From Planococcus chinensis (GTDB lineage Bacteria; Bacillota; Bacilli; Bacillales_A; Planococcaceae), in NCBI RefSeq assembly GCF_020071995.1, contig NZ_JABWTK010000005.1, forward strand, positions 1 through 64,000: a DNA stretch of 64,000 nucleotides, written 5' to 3'. The position numbers and the translations under genes were made by a program. This document shows, in pieces, positions 9,679-18,429 of the stretch (positions are counted from its first letter, which is position 1; every line of letters starts with the position of its first letter). Under the pieces are notes generated by a model, which saw nothing but the letters and a program-made list of their open reading frames with translations, had not been told where the DNA came from and searched no databases.

Positions 9679-10032
9679 GTGGGAATTAAGAAGCAATTAA
9701 GAGGGATGGAAAACCATAGGAAGCTCAAGTGGCAAGGCATGTTGTTAAATGAACCTGTAAAGATGCGGCGAGAAGAAGTGGGAGAAGATAAACCGATGCC
9801 TCAACCAAAATTAGATGTATATGACCTGCAACTGATCCAGGAAGAATTGAAATTGGCCCTTAAACGCCGATGCAATGTCATTATCCATACGTGGAAGGAC
9901 GGCAAAGTGACCAGGCATTATGGCACGATTTTAAGTATTGATCAGACTGCTAACATACTTACCTATGCAGATCCATTTAAGGACCGCACATTAAATCCGG
10001 CCGAGATTGTATCAGTGAATATCGTCGATTAA
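9679..10032 (+). CDS. YolD-like family protein
   Basis: The 117-residue product resembles the YolD-like family (PF08863): an N-terminal region with MLLNEP near residue 20 followed by a small beta-rich domain (IIHTWKDGKVTRHYGTILSIDQ). YolD-like genes usually neighbour Y-family DNA polymerase (UvrX/UmuC-type) genes and are SOS-induced. Here the gene stands alone, yet has a LexA-like box in its promoter. Translation starts at GTG 9679, eight bases after AGGAGG. Molecular function unknown; a link to DNA damage is an inference from family and operator. Confidence 0.82.
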   Translation: MGIKKQLRGMENHRKLKWQGMLLNEPVKMRREEVGEDKPMPQPKLDVYDLQLIQEELKLALKRRCNVIIHTWKDGKVTRHYGTILSIDQTANILTYADPFKDRTLNPAEIVSVNIVD

Positions 10033-10092
10033 AGAGAATTCTTTGTACAGCTAATCAAGTAGGTATGGGGGAATGGCGGAAAAAGCGATGGC

Positions 10093-10257
10093 TTAATTTA
10101 AATTGCTGAGAAAGCGCAGCAATAATCTCGGAATGAATAAAATGACATTCCAGACGATGCTAAGAATGGCTTCAATAAATAACGTGAAACTAAATTCCGA
10201 AATTAATTCCACAAACCAATTGTCTCTTAGTTTTCTTTTCTTTTTCTTAACCTCCAT
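10093..10257 (-). CDS. Small basic single-span membrane protein (54 aa), paralogue of the one at 58604
   Basis: I do not recognise a named family. The 54-residue reading frame begins with a lysine/arginine-rich stretch (MEVKKKKRKLRDNW) and continues with a hydrophobic helix ending in VILFIPRLLLRFLSNLN. GGAG lies 8 bases before the ATG, and TATACT (10346-10341 on the minus strand) could be its -10 box. The same layout, lysine-rich head, aspartate-tryptophan, hydrophobic helix, I-P-R-L, occurs in the 44-residue protein at 58604-58738, which argues that both are real genes. A cytoplasmic basic N-terminus and membrane insertion are predicted by eye only. Confidence 0.7.
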   Translation of the reverse strand: MEVKKKKRKLRDNWFVELISEFSFTLFIEAILSIVWNVILFIPRLLLRFLSNLN

Positions 10258-10595
10258 AATTAGCACTCCATTTCCTTTATAAATTCTGCTGCAGCAAATC
10301 GCTTTATTAAGAGTACTTATCGTGAAATCCTATTTCTTCCAGTATACCTGATTTCGCAAAATCAGCGATATATAGAAAAGAAATTTTTTGCTTACTCAAA
10401 CTGCTGCTATAAATCGATGGACAAATCGCGCCACTTTCCACAAACGCACGAGTCATGTAAACTAGTTAAAGTTAATGGGAAATAAAATGGCAGCACAACG
10501 AAAATTGATATTTTTATTTTGGAGATAGATATAGAGAAGATGATTGGATGAAGGGCTCATTCTTCGTCCCGCAACGAAAGGATTGGAAGGTAGAG
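10258..10595. other. Gene-free stretch with an operator-like palindrome
   Basis: No coding region is supported here. A palindrome with 7-bp arms, CTGATTT-CGCA-AAATCAG at 10348-10365, lies immediately upstream of the minus-strand -10-like TATACT, where a regulator of the small membrane protein gene could bind. No clear promoter for the dus gene was recognised on the plus strand. Confidence 0.4.
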
Positions 10596-11570
10596 ATGAA
10601 AGAAAATTTTTGGCTCGATTTGCCGCGGCCGTTTTTTATTCTGGCGCCAATGGAAGAAGTCACGAATGTGGTGTTCCGCAAAGTGGTGGCGAAAGCGGCT
10701 CGGCCGGATGTGTTTTTTACGGAGTTTACGAATACGGAAAGCTACTGCAACCCGGACGGGGTTTTCAGTGAAGAAGGGCGCTTGACGTTTGAAGAAGATG
10801 AACAGCCAATTGTCGCGCATATATGGGGGAACATTCCTGAGCAATTCCGGGAGATGAGCATCGGAATGGCGAAGCGGGGCTTTAAAGGCATCGACATCAA
10901 TATGGGCTGTCCGGTAGGGAACGTGGCTGCGAAAGGCAAAGGAAGCGGCATGATCCGCTATCCGGATAACGCAGCAGAAGTTATCCAAGCTGCCAAAGCG
11001 GGCGGCTTGCCGGTCAGTGTGAAGACACGGCTTGGCTATACGGATGTCGAGGAGTGGAAAGGCTGGCTGACCCATGTCTTGGAACAGGACATCGCCAATT
11101 TATCGATCCACCTGCGCACCAAGAAAGAAATGAGCGCTGTCCCGGCGCACTGGGAACTGATTCCGGAAATTAAGAAGCTCCGGGACGAAGTAGCGCCTCA
11201 TACCTTATTGACGATTAACGGAGATATTCCGGATTACCAAACCGGTGTGGAACTTGCCGAAAAATACGGCATTGACGGTGTTATGATCGGCCGTGGGATT
11301 TTCCAGAATCCGTTCGCCTTTGAAAAAGAGCCGCGCGAGCACAGCTCTGAAGAAATGCTGGACCTGTTAAAGCTGCACCTGGATTTGCATGACAAATATT
11401 CCACTGAAAAAGAGCCTCTGCCGTTCCGGCCGCTGCGCCGTTTCTTCAAGATTTATGTCAGTGAAATACCGGATGCTGATGAACTGAAAACCCAATTATT
11501 AAAGACGGATTCGACGGATGAAGTGCGGGCATTGCTTCACGAGTTTGAGCAGCGAGTAGCAGTGGGCTGA
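10596..11570 (+). CDS. tRNA-dihydrouridine synthase
   Basis: An FMN enzyme that reduces uridines in tRNA D-loops. The TIM barrel starts with [13 protein letters not shown], followed by [20 protein letters not shown] with the catalytic cysteine, the VKTRLGY segment and the flavin phosphate loop [13 protein letters not shown]; the C-terminal helical domain binds tRNA. I choose ATG 10596 with GGAAGG five bases upstream, giving 324 residues; an ATG at 10548 in the same frame has no good ribosome site and would add 16 atypical residues. It resembles the extra Dus paralogues of Bacillales; the uridine position modified cannot be told. Confidence 0.9.
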   Translation: MKENFWLDLPRPFFILAPMEEVTNVVFRKVVAKAARPDVFFTEFTNTESYCNPDGVFSEEGRLTFEEDEQPIVAHIWGNIPEQFREMSIGMAKRGFKGIDINMGCPVGNVAAKGKGSGMIRYPDNAAEVIQAAKAGGLPVSVKTRLGYTDVEEWKGWLTHVLEQDIANLSIHLRTKKEMSAVPAHWELIPEIKKLRDEVAPHTLLTINGDIPDYQTGVELAEKYGIDGVMIGRGIFQNPFAFEKEPREHSSEEMLDLLKLHLDLHDKYSTEKEPLPFRPLRRFFKIYVSEIPDADELKTQLLKTDSTDEVRALLHEFEQRVAVG

Positions 11571-11984
11571 AAAAAGCCCATCACCAAATCGCAGCAAAGC
11601 AGGTTTGGAAAGTGTTGTCGTAATTTATTCGCAAGGCGAGCTCTTGATAGTTAAGTTGTTATAATTCAAGCGCTTTATACGCTTACAACTTCACTCCTAA
11701 TAAACGAAAATGGCATATTTATTTTTAGAAAAGGTCTTTCAGCAGTCGGCTAAACTGTTGAAAGGCCTTTTCTTTCGATTTCTTGGCATCCTGGACAGCG
11801 TTGCAATAAGATTGGAGAAGCCGTTCAACGGACGTTTCAATATTGTTAAGGATGCTTTTGGAAAATCTATTAGTTGAAATTTCATGGTATAGTAGTTCCT
11901 TGGTAGAACAGATTTGAGAAGCCGTTCAGTGTTAGAATAGATTGATGTGTTTTCAACGTAAACTTGATCATAGTGAGGTATAAA
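11571..11984. other. Long intergenic region before the dlt-like operon
   Basis: No gene is seen in these 414 bp. A terminator-like hairpin occupies 11727-11773. The 13-mer GAGAAGCCGTTCA occurs twice, at 11815-11827 and 11916-11928, about 100 bp apart, and could be a regulator repeat. TATAGT (11888-11893) and TAGAAT (11933-11938) resemble -10 boxes, but neither has a convincing -35 at correct spacing, so the promoter may need an activator or another sigma factor. Confidence 0.4.
11727..11773. terminator. Terminator-like hairpin
   Basis: AGAAAAGGTCTTTCAGCAG pairs with CTGTTGAAAGGCCTTTTCT (two G-U pairs). The T run after it is short and interrupted. It probably ends dus transcription. Confidence 0.6.
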
Positions 11985-14966
11985 ATGAATAAAAAAGCGA
12001 AAATACTGGTAGCAGCACTTGCGGTATTAGTTATAGCCGGCGCGAGTTATTTCCTATTTATTAAAGAACAAAACCATAAAAACGAACAAAGCGAAATCGT
12101 ATCAGACAACAATGATTACAAATTGAATGGTGCTTTGGTATACAAGAAGGATTCTTTGGATTCGATTTCTCCAATCAAAGACCATTACGCACAGACCTTG
12201 GCGATCAATGCGAACGTCGAATACATCGATACGGATTCTTTAAATGAAGAAGCGATAATGGACAAAGATTTTATACATATGCACGATTCAATCGAGAAGG
12301 ATTCCTTAGATTTGAACGTGATCGAAGAATACCTGGAGTCAGGTGGAGTGGTTCTTTTAAATTCGGATTCAACGAATGAATCGCTGAATAGTCTTGCCGG
12401 GATAAAAGGAATCAGTAAAACTTCCTTAAGTAAGGACAATGAAGTATCAATGGAAATACATGACGATCATATCGAAAGTCTTTCTGAGATAGGTTATCAA
12501 TTCATCGAACACAACCTGGAGTGGGGAAATGAAGAATTAAGTTTTAATCAAATAGAAGTAAATGAAGCAGATATTTTATTGGAAATATCGGAAAAACCGA
12601 TGGTTGTAAAAAAAGAGATAGGAAAAGGCAAAATACTCGTACTCTCCGATCTTTTTTTGGATTATGACAGCTATATCACGGGCTATGATTTTAAAGAAAG
12701 AGATGAAGACAATCCATACTACAGCTTTTTCAATTCCACTTTTAACCAAAAGACGGTTGATGGGCTTTTAGAGTACCTTTCCTTGGAAAAGTACGGCGTA
12801 GCCTTTCTGAAAACGCAAGGGCCTTATGGCAGACCGGGCCTTGCGTGGCAAAACCACTATGAAGTATCCGATTCGATTAAACACAAAGAGGCTGTGGAAT
12901 GGGGAGAACTGCTTAAAGCAGAAAACCAGGTTCCCACCATATCACTGGTTCGAGGTGCATACAACTGGGGGGAATGGTATGGCTCTTTGTCTTACCACAA
13001 AAATACCGGCACAGATGCTAAGCCGGTTTTTGTCGGAGAAGAGCTCGACTCGTTTTATTCTTTTGGCACCAAGCTTAAAGATACGGAAGGCAGTCCTCTG
13101 ACTTTTGGAAAGCTGGATACGTATAGAAGTTATTACGAGAAATTCGAAACGGATCATCGAACATATCCACAAATGATAGATGGGGATAATGACGGAGAGT
13201 ATGATTTGATTGTGGGTACAGATTCAGGAGAAATTCTTTATTTCAAAAATGAAAACGCCAAGTTTCAGTTGGAAAAACCGCTCTATGAAGGACCGCTGGA
13301 TTTAGGAACGAAGTTGTCGATCGGGCTGGAAACGGAAATGAGCTTGGAAGATGGCTTGTTCTTGGTTGGAAATCTGGAAGGCAGCATTTTCAAACTCACT
13401 GGATACAATGAAGTGAAGCATGCATTTATGGAAGCTTCCCCATTAGCGGATCGTAATGGTTTGCCGATTCAAACCGATTCAATGGCAGCACCAGCCGTCG
13501 GGGATCTTAATGACGATGGCCAGGCGGACATAGTGGTTGGAAATCGTTCGGGAAGCCTGGATATTTATTTGTCGACAGAAGACGGGTACGAACTGTCCGA
13601 AACCATCGATGAATCACTTGGGCAAAATTTAGCTCCTGGGGTAGGGGATTATAATTCGGATGGACAGAACGATATTTTAGTCGGAAATCACGACGGGGAC
13701 ATCCACATCCTGATCAATAATGGAGAAAGTGATTTCACTTATCAAGGGACCGTGGAAACCGAGCAGAAAAACATCTATGGCAAAAACACGATCTACACGG
13801 GCAAGAATACAGTTCCATTGATCGTTGATTTCAATAAAGACGGTGTCCAGGATATTGTGACCGGAGAACTGTCGTTTTCGTCGGTTGCAGATATCACTTC
13901 GGAGCAATTCCCGTACAAGAAAGAATTAAAGGAAACGGTCGATTATCTGCAAAGCAATCACCTGCCTATATTGCCTCATTTATATTCCCATAGTTACAAA
14001 GATGATGCGTTGGAGAAGGAAGAGTACGCAAGGCATAAAGAGGTTTTTGAGGAATTGGGCATTCCATGGGAGCATGTCGGCACCAATCAGCATACGTGGA
14101 GAGTAAACGTTGAGCATCCGGAACAAACATTCAACAATCAGATAGACGAAAACGTCTATTACAACTTCGGCTTCAAGACGCCGAATAATCCGGGGGACCC
14201 AAGTTTTGTCTTGAATTACTTATGGCCGAATCTATGGATGTATAAGAACGGAGAGGGCGGTTCTATGGCGCTGTCTACGCCTTCGCCCATGATTACGATG
14301 TTTCCTGGAGTCCATAGAGAGCTGGCATTGTATGATATGCCGATCATCTTCTTCGAGCACATTGAAAATAAGGTCTATGATCGGGAATTGGCTCCTCAGT
14401 TAAGAGCGATGATGGACGAAATCAATTATATTCGGGAGAACCATAATTATGTATTCTTGACCGAAGAACAAATGGCTCAGTCATTTATCAACAATATCGA
14501 AACGGATTACCAGATTTCCATCCAATCTGATAAAATAGTGTTAAATAGAGATACTTCTGATGTGCCGGAGGAATTGACAGGCTTATACAAAGAGGCTAAT
14601 GGCGTAAAAGCGGTATTTTCGAAAAAAGCCACTCCCTTCTATTCGAACGAACTTATCCAATACACGGACGGCAATCAGCTGTTTATTGGATTCTTGACGG
14701 ATACGGTTGAGTTATCCAAGTCGGAGAACGATCCTCATCCGTTCAACATCCTTTCTTCCAATAGTCCAGTAATTGTTGAAGGCGACGCCATCAAGATCAA
14801 CAACTACGGCATGAAGCAAGTAGTCGTTGCGTCTGACAAGCCTTTGAGCATTAAAGGAGAAGAGCTGGATATCAAAGAAAAAAAGAACGATGCCAAACCA
14901 TATACGTATGAAATAACCCATTGGGGCGAACCGGTTGATATTACGATAAGTGAGGAGGCCAACTAG
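11985..14966 (+). CDS. Large membrane-anchored extracellular protein with VCBS/FG-GAP repeats, dlt-like operon
   Basis: A 993-residue protein starting with a short basic segment and one hydrophobic anchor (residues about 5-27), so the bulk should be outside the cell. Residues 40-260 look like an alpha/beta domain. From about 395 to 630 run calcium-binding-like VCBS/FG-GAP repeats: DGDNDGEYDLIVG, GDLNDDGQADIVVG, GDYNSDGQNDILVG and DFNKDGVQDIVTG, which normally build a beta-propeller. After residue 650 comes a region with PHLYSHSYKDD and other His/Asp/Trp-rich segments that faintly recalls polysaccharide deacetylase-type barrels; this is only a resemblance. ATG 11985 follows GAGG. It is the first gene of the operon and stops 2 bp before the adenylating enzyme. 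It may bind or process the acylated polymer; no function is established. Confidence 0.75.
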   Translation: MNKKAKILVAALAVLVIAGASYFLFIKEQNHKNEQSEIVSDNNDYKLNGALVYKKDSLDSISPIKDHYAQTLAINANVEYIDTDSLNEEAIMDKDFIHMHDSIEKDSLDLNVIEEYLESGGVVLLNSDSTNESLNSLAGIKGISKTSLSKDNEVSMEIHDDHIESLSEIGYQFIEHNLEWGNEELSFNQIEVNEADILLEISEKPMVVKKEIGKGKILVLSDLFLDYDSYITGYDFKERDEDNPYYSFFNSTFNQKTVDGLLEYLSLEKYGVAFLKTQGPYGRPGLAWQNHYEVSDSIKHKEAVEWGELLKAENQVPTISLVRGAYNWGEWYGSLSYHKNTGTDAKPVFVGEELDSFYSFGTKLKDTEGSPLTFGKLDTYRSYYEKFETDHRTYPQMIDGDNDGEYDLIVGTDSGEILYFKNENAKFQLEKPLYEGPLDLGTKLSIGLETEMSLEDGLFLVGNLEGSIFKLTGYNEVKHAFMEASPLADRNGLPIQTDSMAAPAVGDLNDDGQADIVVGNRSGSLDIYLSTEDGYELSETIDESLGQNLAPGVGDYNSDGQNDILVGNHDGDIHILINNGESDFTYQGTVETEQKNIYGKNTIYTGKNTVPLIVDFNKDGVQDIVTGELSFSSVADITSEQFPYKKELKETVDYLQSNHLPILPHLYSHSYKDDALEKEEYARHKEVFEELGIPWEHVGTNQHTWRVNVEHPEQTFNNQIDENVYYNFGFKTPNNPGDPSFVLNYLWPNLWMYKNGEGGSMALSTPSPMITMFPGVHRELALYDMPIIFFEHIENKVYDRELAPQLRAMMDEINYIRENHNYVFLTEEQMAQSFINNIETDYQISIQSDKIVLNRDTSDVPEELTGLYKEANGVKAVFSKKATPFYSNELIQYTDGNQLFIGFLTDTVELSKSENDPHPFNILSSNSPVIVEGDAIKINNYGMKQVVVASDKPLSIKGEELDIKEKKNDAKPYTYEITHWGEPVDITISEEAN

Positions 14967-14968
14967 GA

Positions 14969-16501
14969 ATGGTCAGGAAGTCTGCAGTAGAATTATTGGA
15001 AAGAGCCAGTGCTCTTTATGGCAGCAATATCGGCTATGAAGATTATTCATCAAAAATAACTTTTGGGGAATTGAGGGAAACCGCAGTTGCGATAGGGACG
15101 AACCTGTTAGCGGCTATGCCAAAAACGCCTCATCATTCCATCAAGCCGATTATTGTATTAATGCCTAAAAGCGTTAAATGCATTATCAGCTACATGGGCA
15201 TATTATATAGCGGGAATCCGTATGTTCCTTTAGACGCCAATATCCCTGCTGCCAGGTTGCAGAAAATCATTAACAACTTGAATCCGGAAGGGATAATTAC
15301 GGAAGCGGAGTACGCCAAGGTACTGGATCAAGTGGACGTAAAAGGAGCGAAGGTCTATTATTACTCCGAAATTTCAAAGGGGCAGCCGGACGAAGATCTT
15401 ATTCAGCAAACGATTTCTAAAGTGGTTGATACTGATCCCATTTACATCATGTATACCTCAGGCTCCACTGGCGAACCAAAAGGAGTTACGATCCCGCACC
15501 GGGGCGTACTGGATTATGCGGATTGGGTAGTAAATACATTTTCCTTAACTGAACAGACCATTATGGCCAATCAGGCGCCGTTCTACTTTGACAATTCCGT
15601 ATTTGAAATTTATGGAGCGCTTTTGAGCGGCGGGAAAATGGTGTTAATCCCTGAACAATTGATGCTGTTCCCTGTTAAGCTGCCGGAGTTCCTGATAGAG
15701 AATAAAATCAACACCATCTTTTGGGTGCCAACAGTTTTGATAAATGTTGCAAACTCAGGAATACTGGAGACGACTAAGCTAGAGGAATTAAAAGTGGTAG
15801 CATTTTGCGGAGAAATCATGCCCAATAAACAACTGAATATATGGAGGAAGTCCAACCCGCATTGCCTCTATGCAAACTTATATGGCCCTACTGAAATTAC
15901 GGATGTTTGTTCCTATTACATAGTGGATAAAGAATTTGAGGACTGGGAGCCGCTGCCGATCGGCAAAGCTTGTGAAAATATGCGAATTCTCATCCTGAAT
16001 GGCAACGATGAAGCAGCAGAACCGGGAGAAACAGGCGAACTGTGTGTAATCGGCAGCGGTCTGGCTCTGGGCTACTGGGGCAACAAAGAACAGACCGATA
16101 AAGTATTTGTCCAAAATCCAATTAATACAAACTACAATGAGAATATGTACAGAACGGGTGACTTGGGATACATAAATGAGGATGGCCTGATTATGATCCA
16201 AGGCAGAATGGACAGCCAGATCAAGCACCGGGGAAACCGGATTGAATTAGGGGAAATTGAAAAAGCGGCTTCCTGCATAGAAGGTGTACGGAGAGCATGT
16301 GCGTTATTCGATTCTGAGCAAGAACAAATCGTATTGTATCTGGAAACGGATTTGAAAATGAATTCCAGAAAAGTAAATGTGGAATTGAGCAAATTAGTTC
16401 CGAAGTACATGTTGCCTCAAACACTTAAAGTATTTGAAAAGTTTCCGATGACGCCCAATGATAAGATTGACCGTAAGCAATTGCAAGCATTGAATAAGTA
16501 A
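14969..16501 (+). CDS. Amino-acid adenylating enzyme, DltA-like
   Basis: A 510-residue stand-alone adenylation domain of the DltA/NRPS type. It should activate an amino acid with ATP and load it on the carrier protein encoded next. Motifs in order: YTSGSTGEPKGV (A3), YFDNSVFEIY (A4, with the aspartate that holds the substrate amino group), LYGPTEITDVC (A5), YRTGDLG (A7) and the A10 lysine in NDKIDRKQL. The A4 aspartate supports an amino acid rather than a fatty acid. It differs clearly from canonical DltA in sequence, so the substrate need not be D-alanine. GAGGAGG lies 11 nt before the ATG, inside the end of the previous gene. Confidence 0.85.
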   Translation: MVRKSAVELLERASALYGSNIGYEDYSSKITFGELRETAVAIGTNLLAAMPKTPHHSIKPIIVLMPKSVKCIISYMGILYSGNPYVPLDANIPAARLQKIINNLNPEGIITEAEYAKVLDQVDVKGAKVYYYSEISKGQPDEDLIQQTISKVVDTDPIYIMYTSGSTGEPKGVTIPHRGVLDYADWVVNTFSLTEQTIMANQAPFYFDNSVFEIYGALLSGGKMVLIPEQLMLFPVKLPEFLIENKINTIFWVPTVLINVANSGILETTKLEELKVVAFCGEIMPNKQLNIWRKSNPHCLYANLYGPTEITDVCSYYIVDKEFEDWEPLPIGKACENMRILILNGNDEAAEPGETGELCVIGSGLALGYWGNKEQTDKVFVQNPINTNYNENMYRTGDLGYINEDGLIMIQGRMDSQIKHRGNRIELGEIEKAASCIEGVRRACALFDSEQEQIVLYLETDLKMNSRKVNVELSKLVPKYMLPQTLKVFEKFPMTPNDKIDRKQLQALNK

Positions 16502-16535
16502 GGTGCAAAATTTTAAAAACCATTTGGAGGTTACT

Positions 16536-16778
16536 ATGGAAGTTAAAGAGATACTTAGAAACTATTTAAAAGAAGAATTTGAAATAGAAGATGATCCCGA
16601 TTTTACAGACGATGCCCATCTTTTCGATATGGGTTTTCTTGATTCACTGGGAGCGACCCAAGTTATACTATTTATCGAAGAGGAATTCAATATCGAAATC
16701 ACTCAAAAGGATTTGATCTTGCATCCTATGAATACTGTTGATGAAATAACGCTGGTAATTGAAGAGAAGTTGAATTAA
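16536..16778 (+). CDS. Acyl/aminoacyl carrier protein, DltC-like
   Basis: An 80-residue acidic carrier protein. The 4'-phosphopantetheine site is Ser37 in FLDSLGATQ, preceded by the typical D-D-A-H-L-F-D-M-G. Start ATG 16536 follows GGAGG at 16526-16530; an upstream in-frame GTG at 16503 would give an N-terminal extension without a ribosome site. It lies 34 bp after the adenylating enzyme, as dltC follows dltA in spirit, though here the MBOAT gene comes after rather than between. Its role is to carry the activated amino acid to the membrane acyltransferase. Confidence 0.87.
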   Translation: MEVKEILRNYLKEEFEIEDDPDFTDDAHLFDMGFLDSLGATQVILFIEEEFNIEITQKDLILHPMNTVDEITLVIEEKLN

Positions 16779-16792
16779 CAGGAGTGTTGGCA

Positions 16793-17272
16793 GTGAATGA
16801 TTTAGTGCTGAGAGAAGCAACAGCAGAAGATATTAGCGCCTTAAAAAAACTGTATATAGATATGTACAGCTTTTTAGGCGAGTTTTCAATGCCTTACAGT
16901 ATGGATGAAGATTCACTGGAAGACATTTTAAAGATCTTGGTAAAAGCCAAAACCACTTCCATCATAATCGGAGAGCTCGATGGAGTAGTGATTGGATTTA
17001 TAACGGTTGAAATAACCAAGCTTGACCGCAAATTGAAATTGGAGCCGACCAATATTATTGGCTTCATCAAAGATCTATACATCATCCCGGATAAAAGGAA
17101 ACTGGGATTAGCGAATAACTTCCTGCAGAAAGCCGAAGACCTGCTGTTGGAAATTGGCGCGACGGCAATCGAATGCAATGTACTGGTCGGCAATGATAAC
17201 GCCATGAATTTCTGGGAGTCAAAAGGTTTTCAAAAAATGGCGCATGTAATGTATAAAAGAATACAAAATTAG
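16793..17272 (+). CDS. GNAT-family N-acetyltransferase in the dlt-like operon
   Basis: A 159-residue GNAT protein: LREATAEDISALKKLY at the N-terminus, a central beta sheet ending in IKDLYIIPDKRKLGLANNFLQKAE (acetyl-CoA loop) and the late NDNAMNFWESKGF. GTG 16793 is 8 bases after GGAG and is preferred to the in-frame GTG at 16784 that overlaps the ribosome site. Classical dlt operons contain no GNAT. An attractive but unproven idea is that it acetylates the amino group of the carrier-bound amino acid, so that an N-acyl amino acid is exported. Confidence 0.82.
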   Translation: MNDLVLREATAEDISALKKLYIDMYSFLGEFSMPYSMDEDSLEDILKILVKAKTTSIIIGELDGVVIGFITVEITKLDRKLKLEPTNIIGFIKDLYIIPDKRKLGLANNFLQKAEDLLLEIGATAIECNVLVGNDNAMNFWESKGFQKMAHVMYKRIQN

Positions 17273-17280
17273 GAGAGCTT

Positions 17281-18408
17281 ATGTGGTTTTTAGATGTTAA
17301 TATATTACTCCTACTCATAGCGGCGGGATTTGCTATTATGATTTTGCGGGTAATCAATCATAATAGCAGGTTCAAGCTGCCAATCAATCATATAATGGCC
17401 ATTTCAACTTTGGTCATCTTATACAGCATAGATAAAAAGCTTTTGTTCTTTTACGTCGCTTATATTTTGATAACTTATGCGTTTAATATCATCTTACTGA
17501 AAGCGAAGAGATTCAAAAAAGTATTATTCTTTACCTTTTCCGTAGTGGCCATTTTGCCGTTCCTGTTTGGCCGGTTTGACAATATATTTCTTATACTGGG
17601 CATCGCCTATACCATTTTTAAAGCAATCGATTCTTTCTATCATACATATTATGGCGAACAAAAGATTGATTTCTTAACGTATGTGAACTTCATCCTCTTC
17701 CTGCCGGTTTTCACATCCGGCCCAATCCATAGGTACAGGGAGTTTGCAAGTTCGATGAAGGCCCCTATTAAACCTTCGGTTGAAAACATCTCGTATGCTG
17801 CAAGAAGGATCATTCGCGGTTTTTTCAAAAAAGTTGTTTTGGTGGCTCTTGTTACGATTCCTTTTGTGCATTTACAAGAACTGACCCCTACTTGGAGCAT
17901 CAGTCTTCTCTTGATTGTCATGAGCTATTTGTTAATTTATTTGGACCTTTCCGGATACAGCGACATTGCCATTGGAATCGGTGCGCTTTGGGGCATAAAG
18001 GTTCCGGAGAACTTTAAAAAACCTTGGAATGCACCAACGATGAGCCAGTTTTGGCGATCCTGGCATGTGTCTTTAAGCGACAATATCCGGGAACATATTT
18101 ATGTGGTCGTGGTCAAAAAGAAAATCACCAAGCTGCAAGGCGGCCTTATCGGCTTTTTGACCATGATCATCATGGCCATGTGGCATGGATTCAATCTTCC
18201 TTATCTCATTGCCGGAACGTATCTTGGGCTGATCCTCTTTATTGAAAATATTTTCTCTATCACCACTTTGAATAGAAGGACAGCCAATGCCGTGCATTTC
18301 CGCCTGAGATGCCTAACTACAAATTTTCTATTCGCTTTAAATTCACTTGTATTTACTCTGCCTCATGATAGGGTTCTACCTGTAATAAAGGGACTAGTCA
18401 GCTTTTAA
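17281..18408 (+). CDS. MBOAT-family membrane O-acyltransferase, DltB-like
   Basis: A 375-residue protein with about ten hydrophobic segments. MBOAT signatures are FLPVFTSGPIHRYREF, the WRSWHVSLSDNIREHIY region and the catalytic histidine in MAMWHGFN. In DltB this fold moves the activated acyl group from the carrier protein across the membrane. ATG 17281 follows AGGAG with 5-bp spacing, and the gene begins 8 bp after the GNAT gene. Together with the carrier protein and the DltD-like protein it defines the operon as an envelope polymer acylation system. Confidence 0.88.
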   Translation: MWFLDVNILLLLIAAGFAIMILRVINHNSRFKLPINHIMAISTLVILYSIDKKLLFFYVAYILITYAFNIILLKAKRFKKVLFFTFSVVAILPFLFGRFDNIFLILGIAYTIFKAIDSFYHTYYGEQKIDFLTYVNFILFLPVFTSGPIHRYREFASSMKAPIKPSVENISYAARRIIRGFFKKVVLVALVTIPFVHLQELTPTWSISLLLIVMSYLLIYLDLSGYSDIAIGIGALWGIKVPENFKKPWNAPTMSQFWRSWHVSLSDNIREHIYVVVVKKKITKLQGGLIGFLTMIIMAMWHGFNLPYLIAGTYLGLILFIENIFSITTLNRRTANAVHFRLRCLTTNFLFALNSLVFTLPHDRVLPVIKGLVSF

Positions 18409-18429
18409 AACTGTGAGGTTATTTGAAAA

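Noticed and set aside
11727..11773. Riboswitch before the dlt-like operon
   Set aside because: The hairpin is a simple terminator-like stem more than 200 bp from the start codon, with no conserved aptamer sequence.
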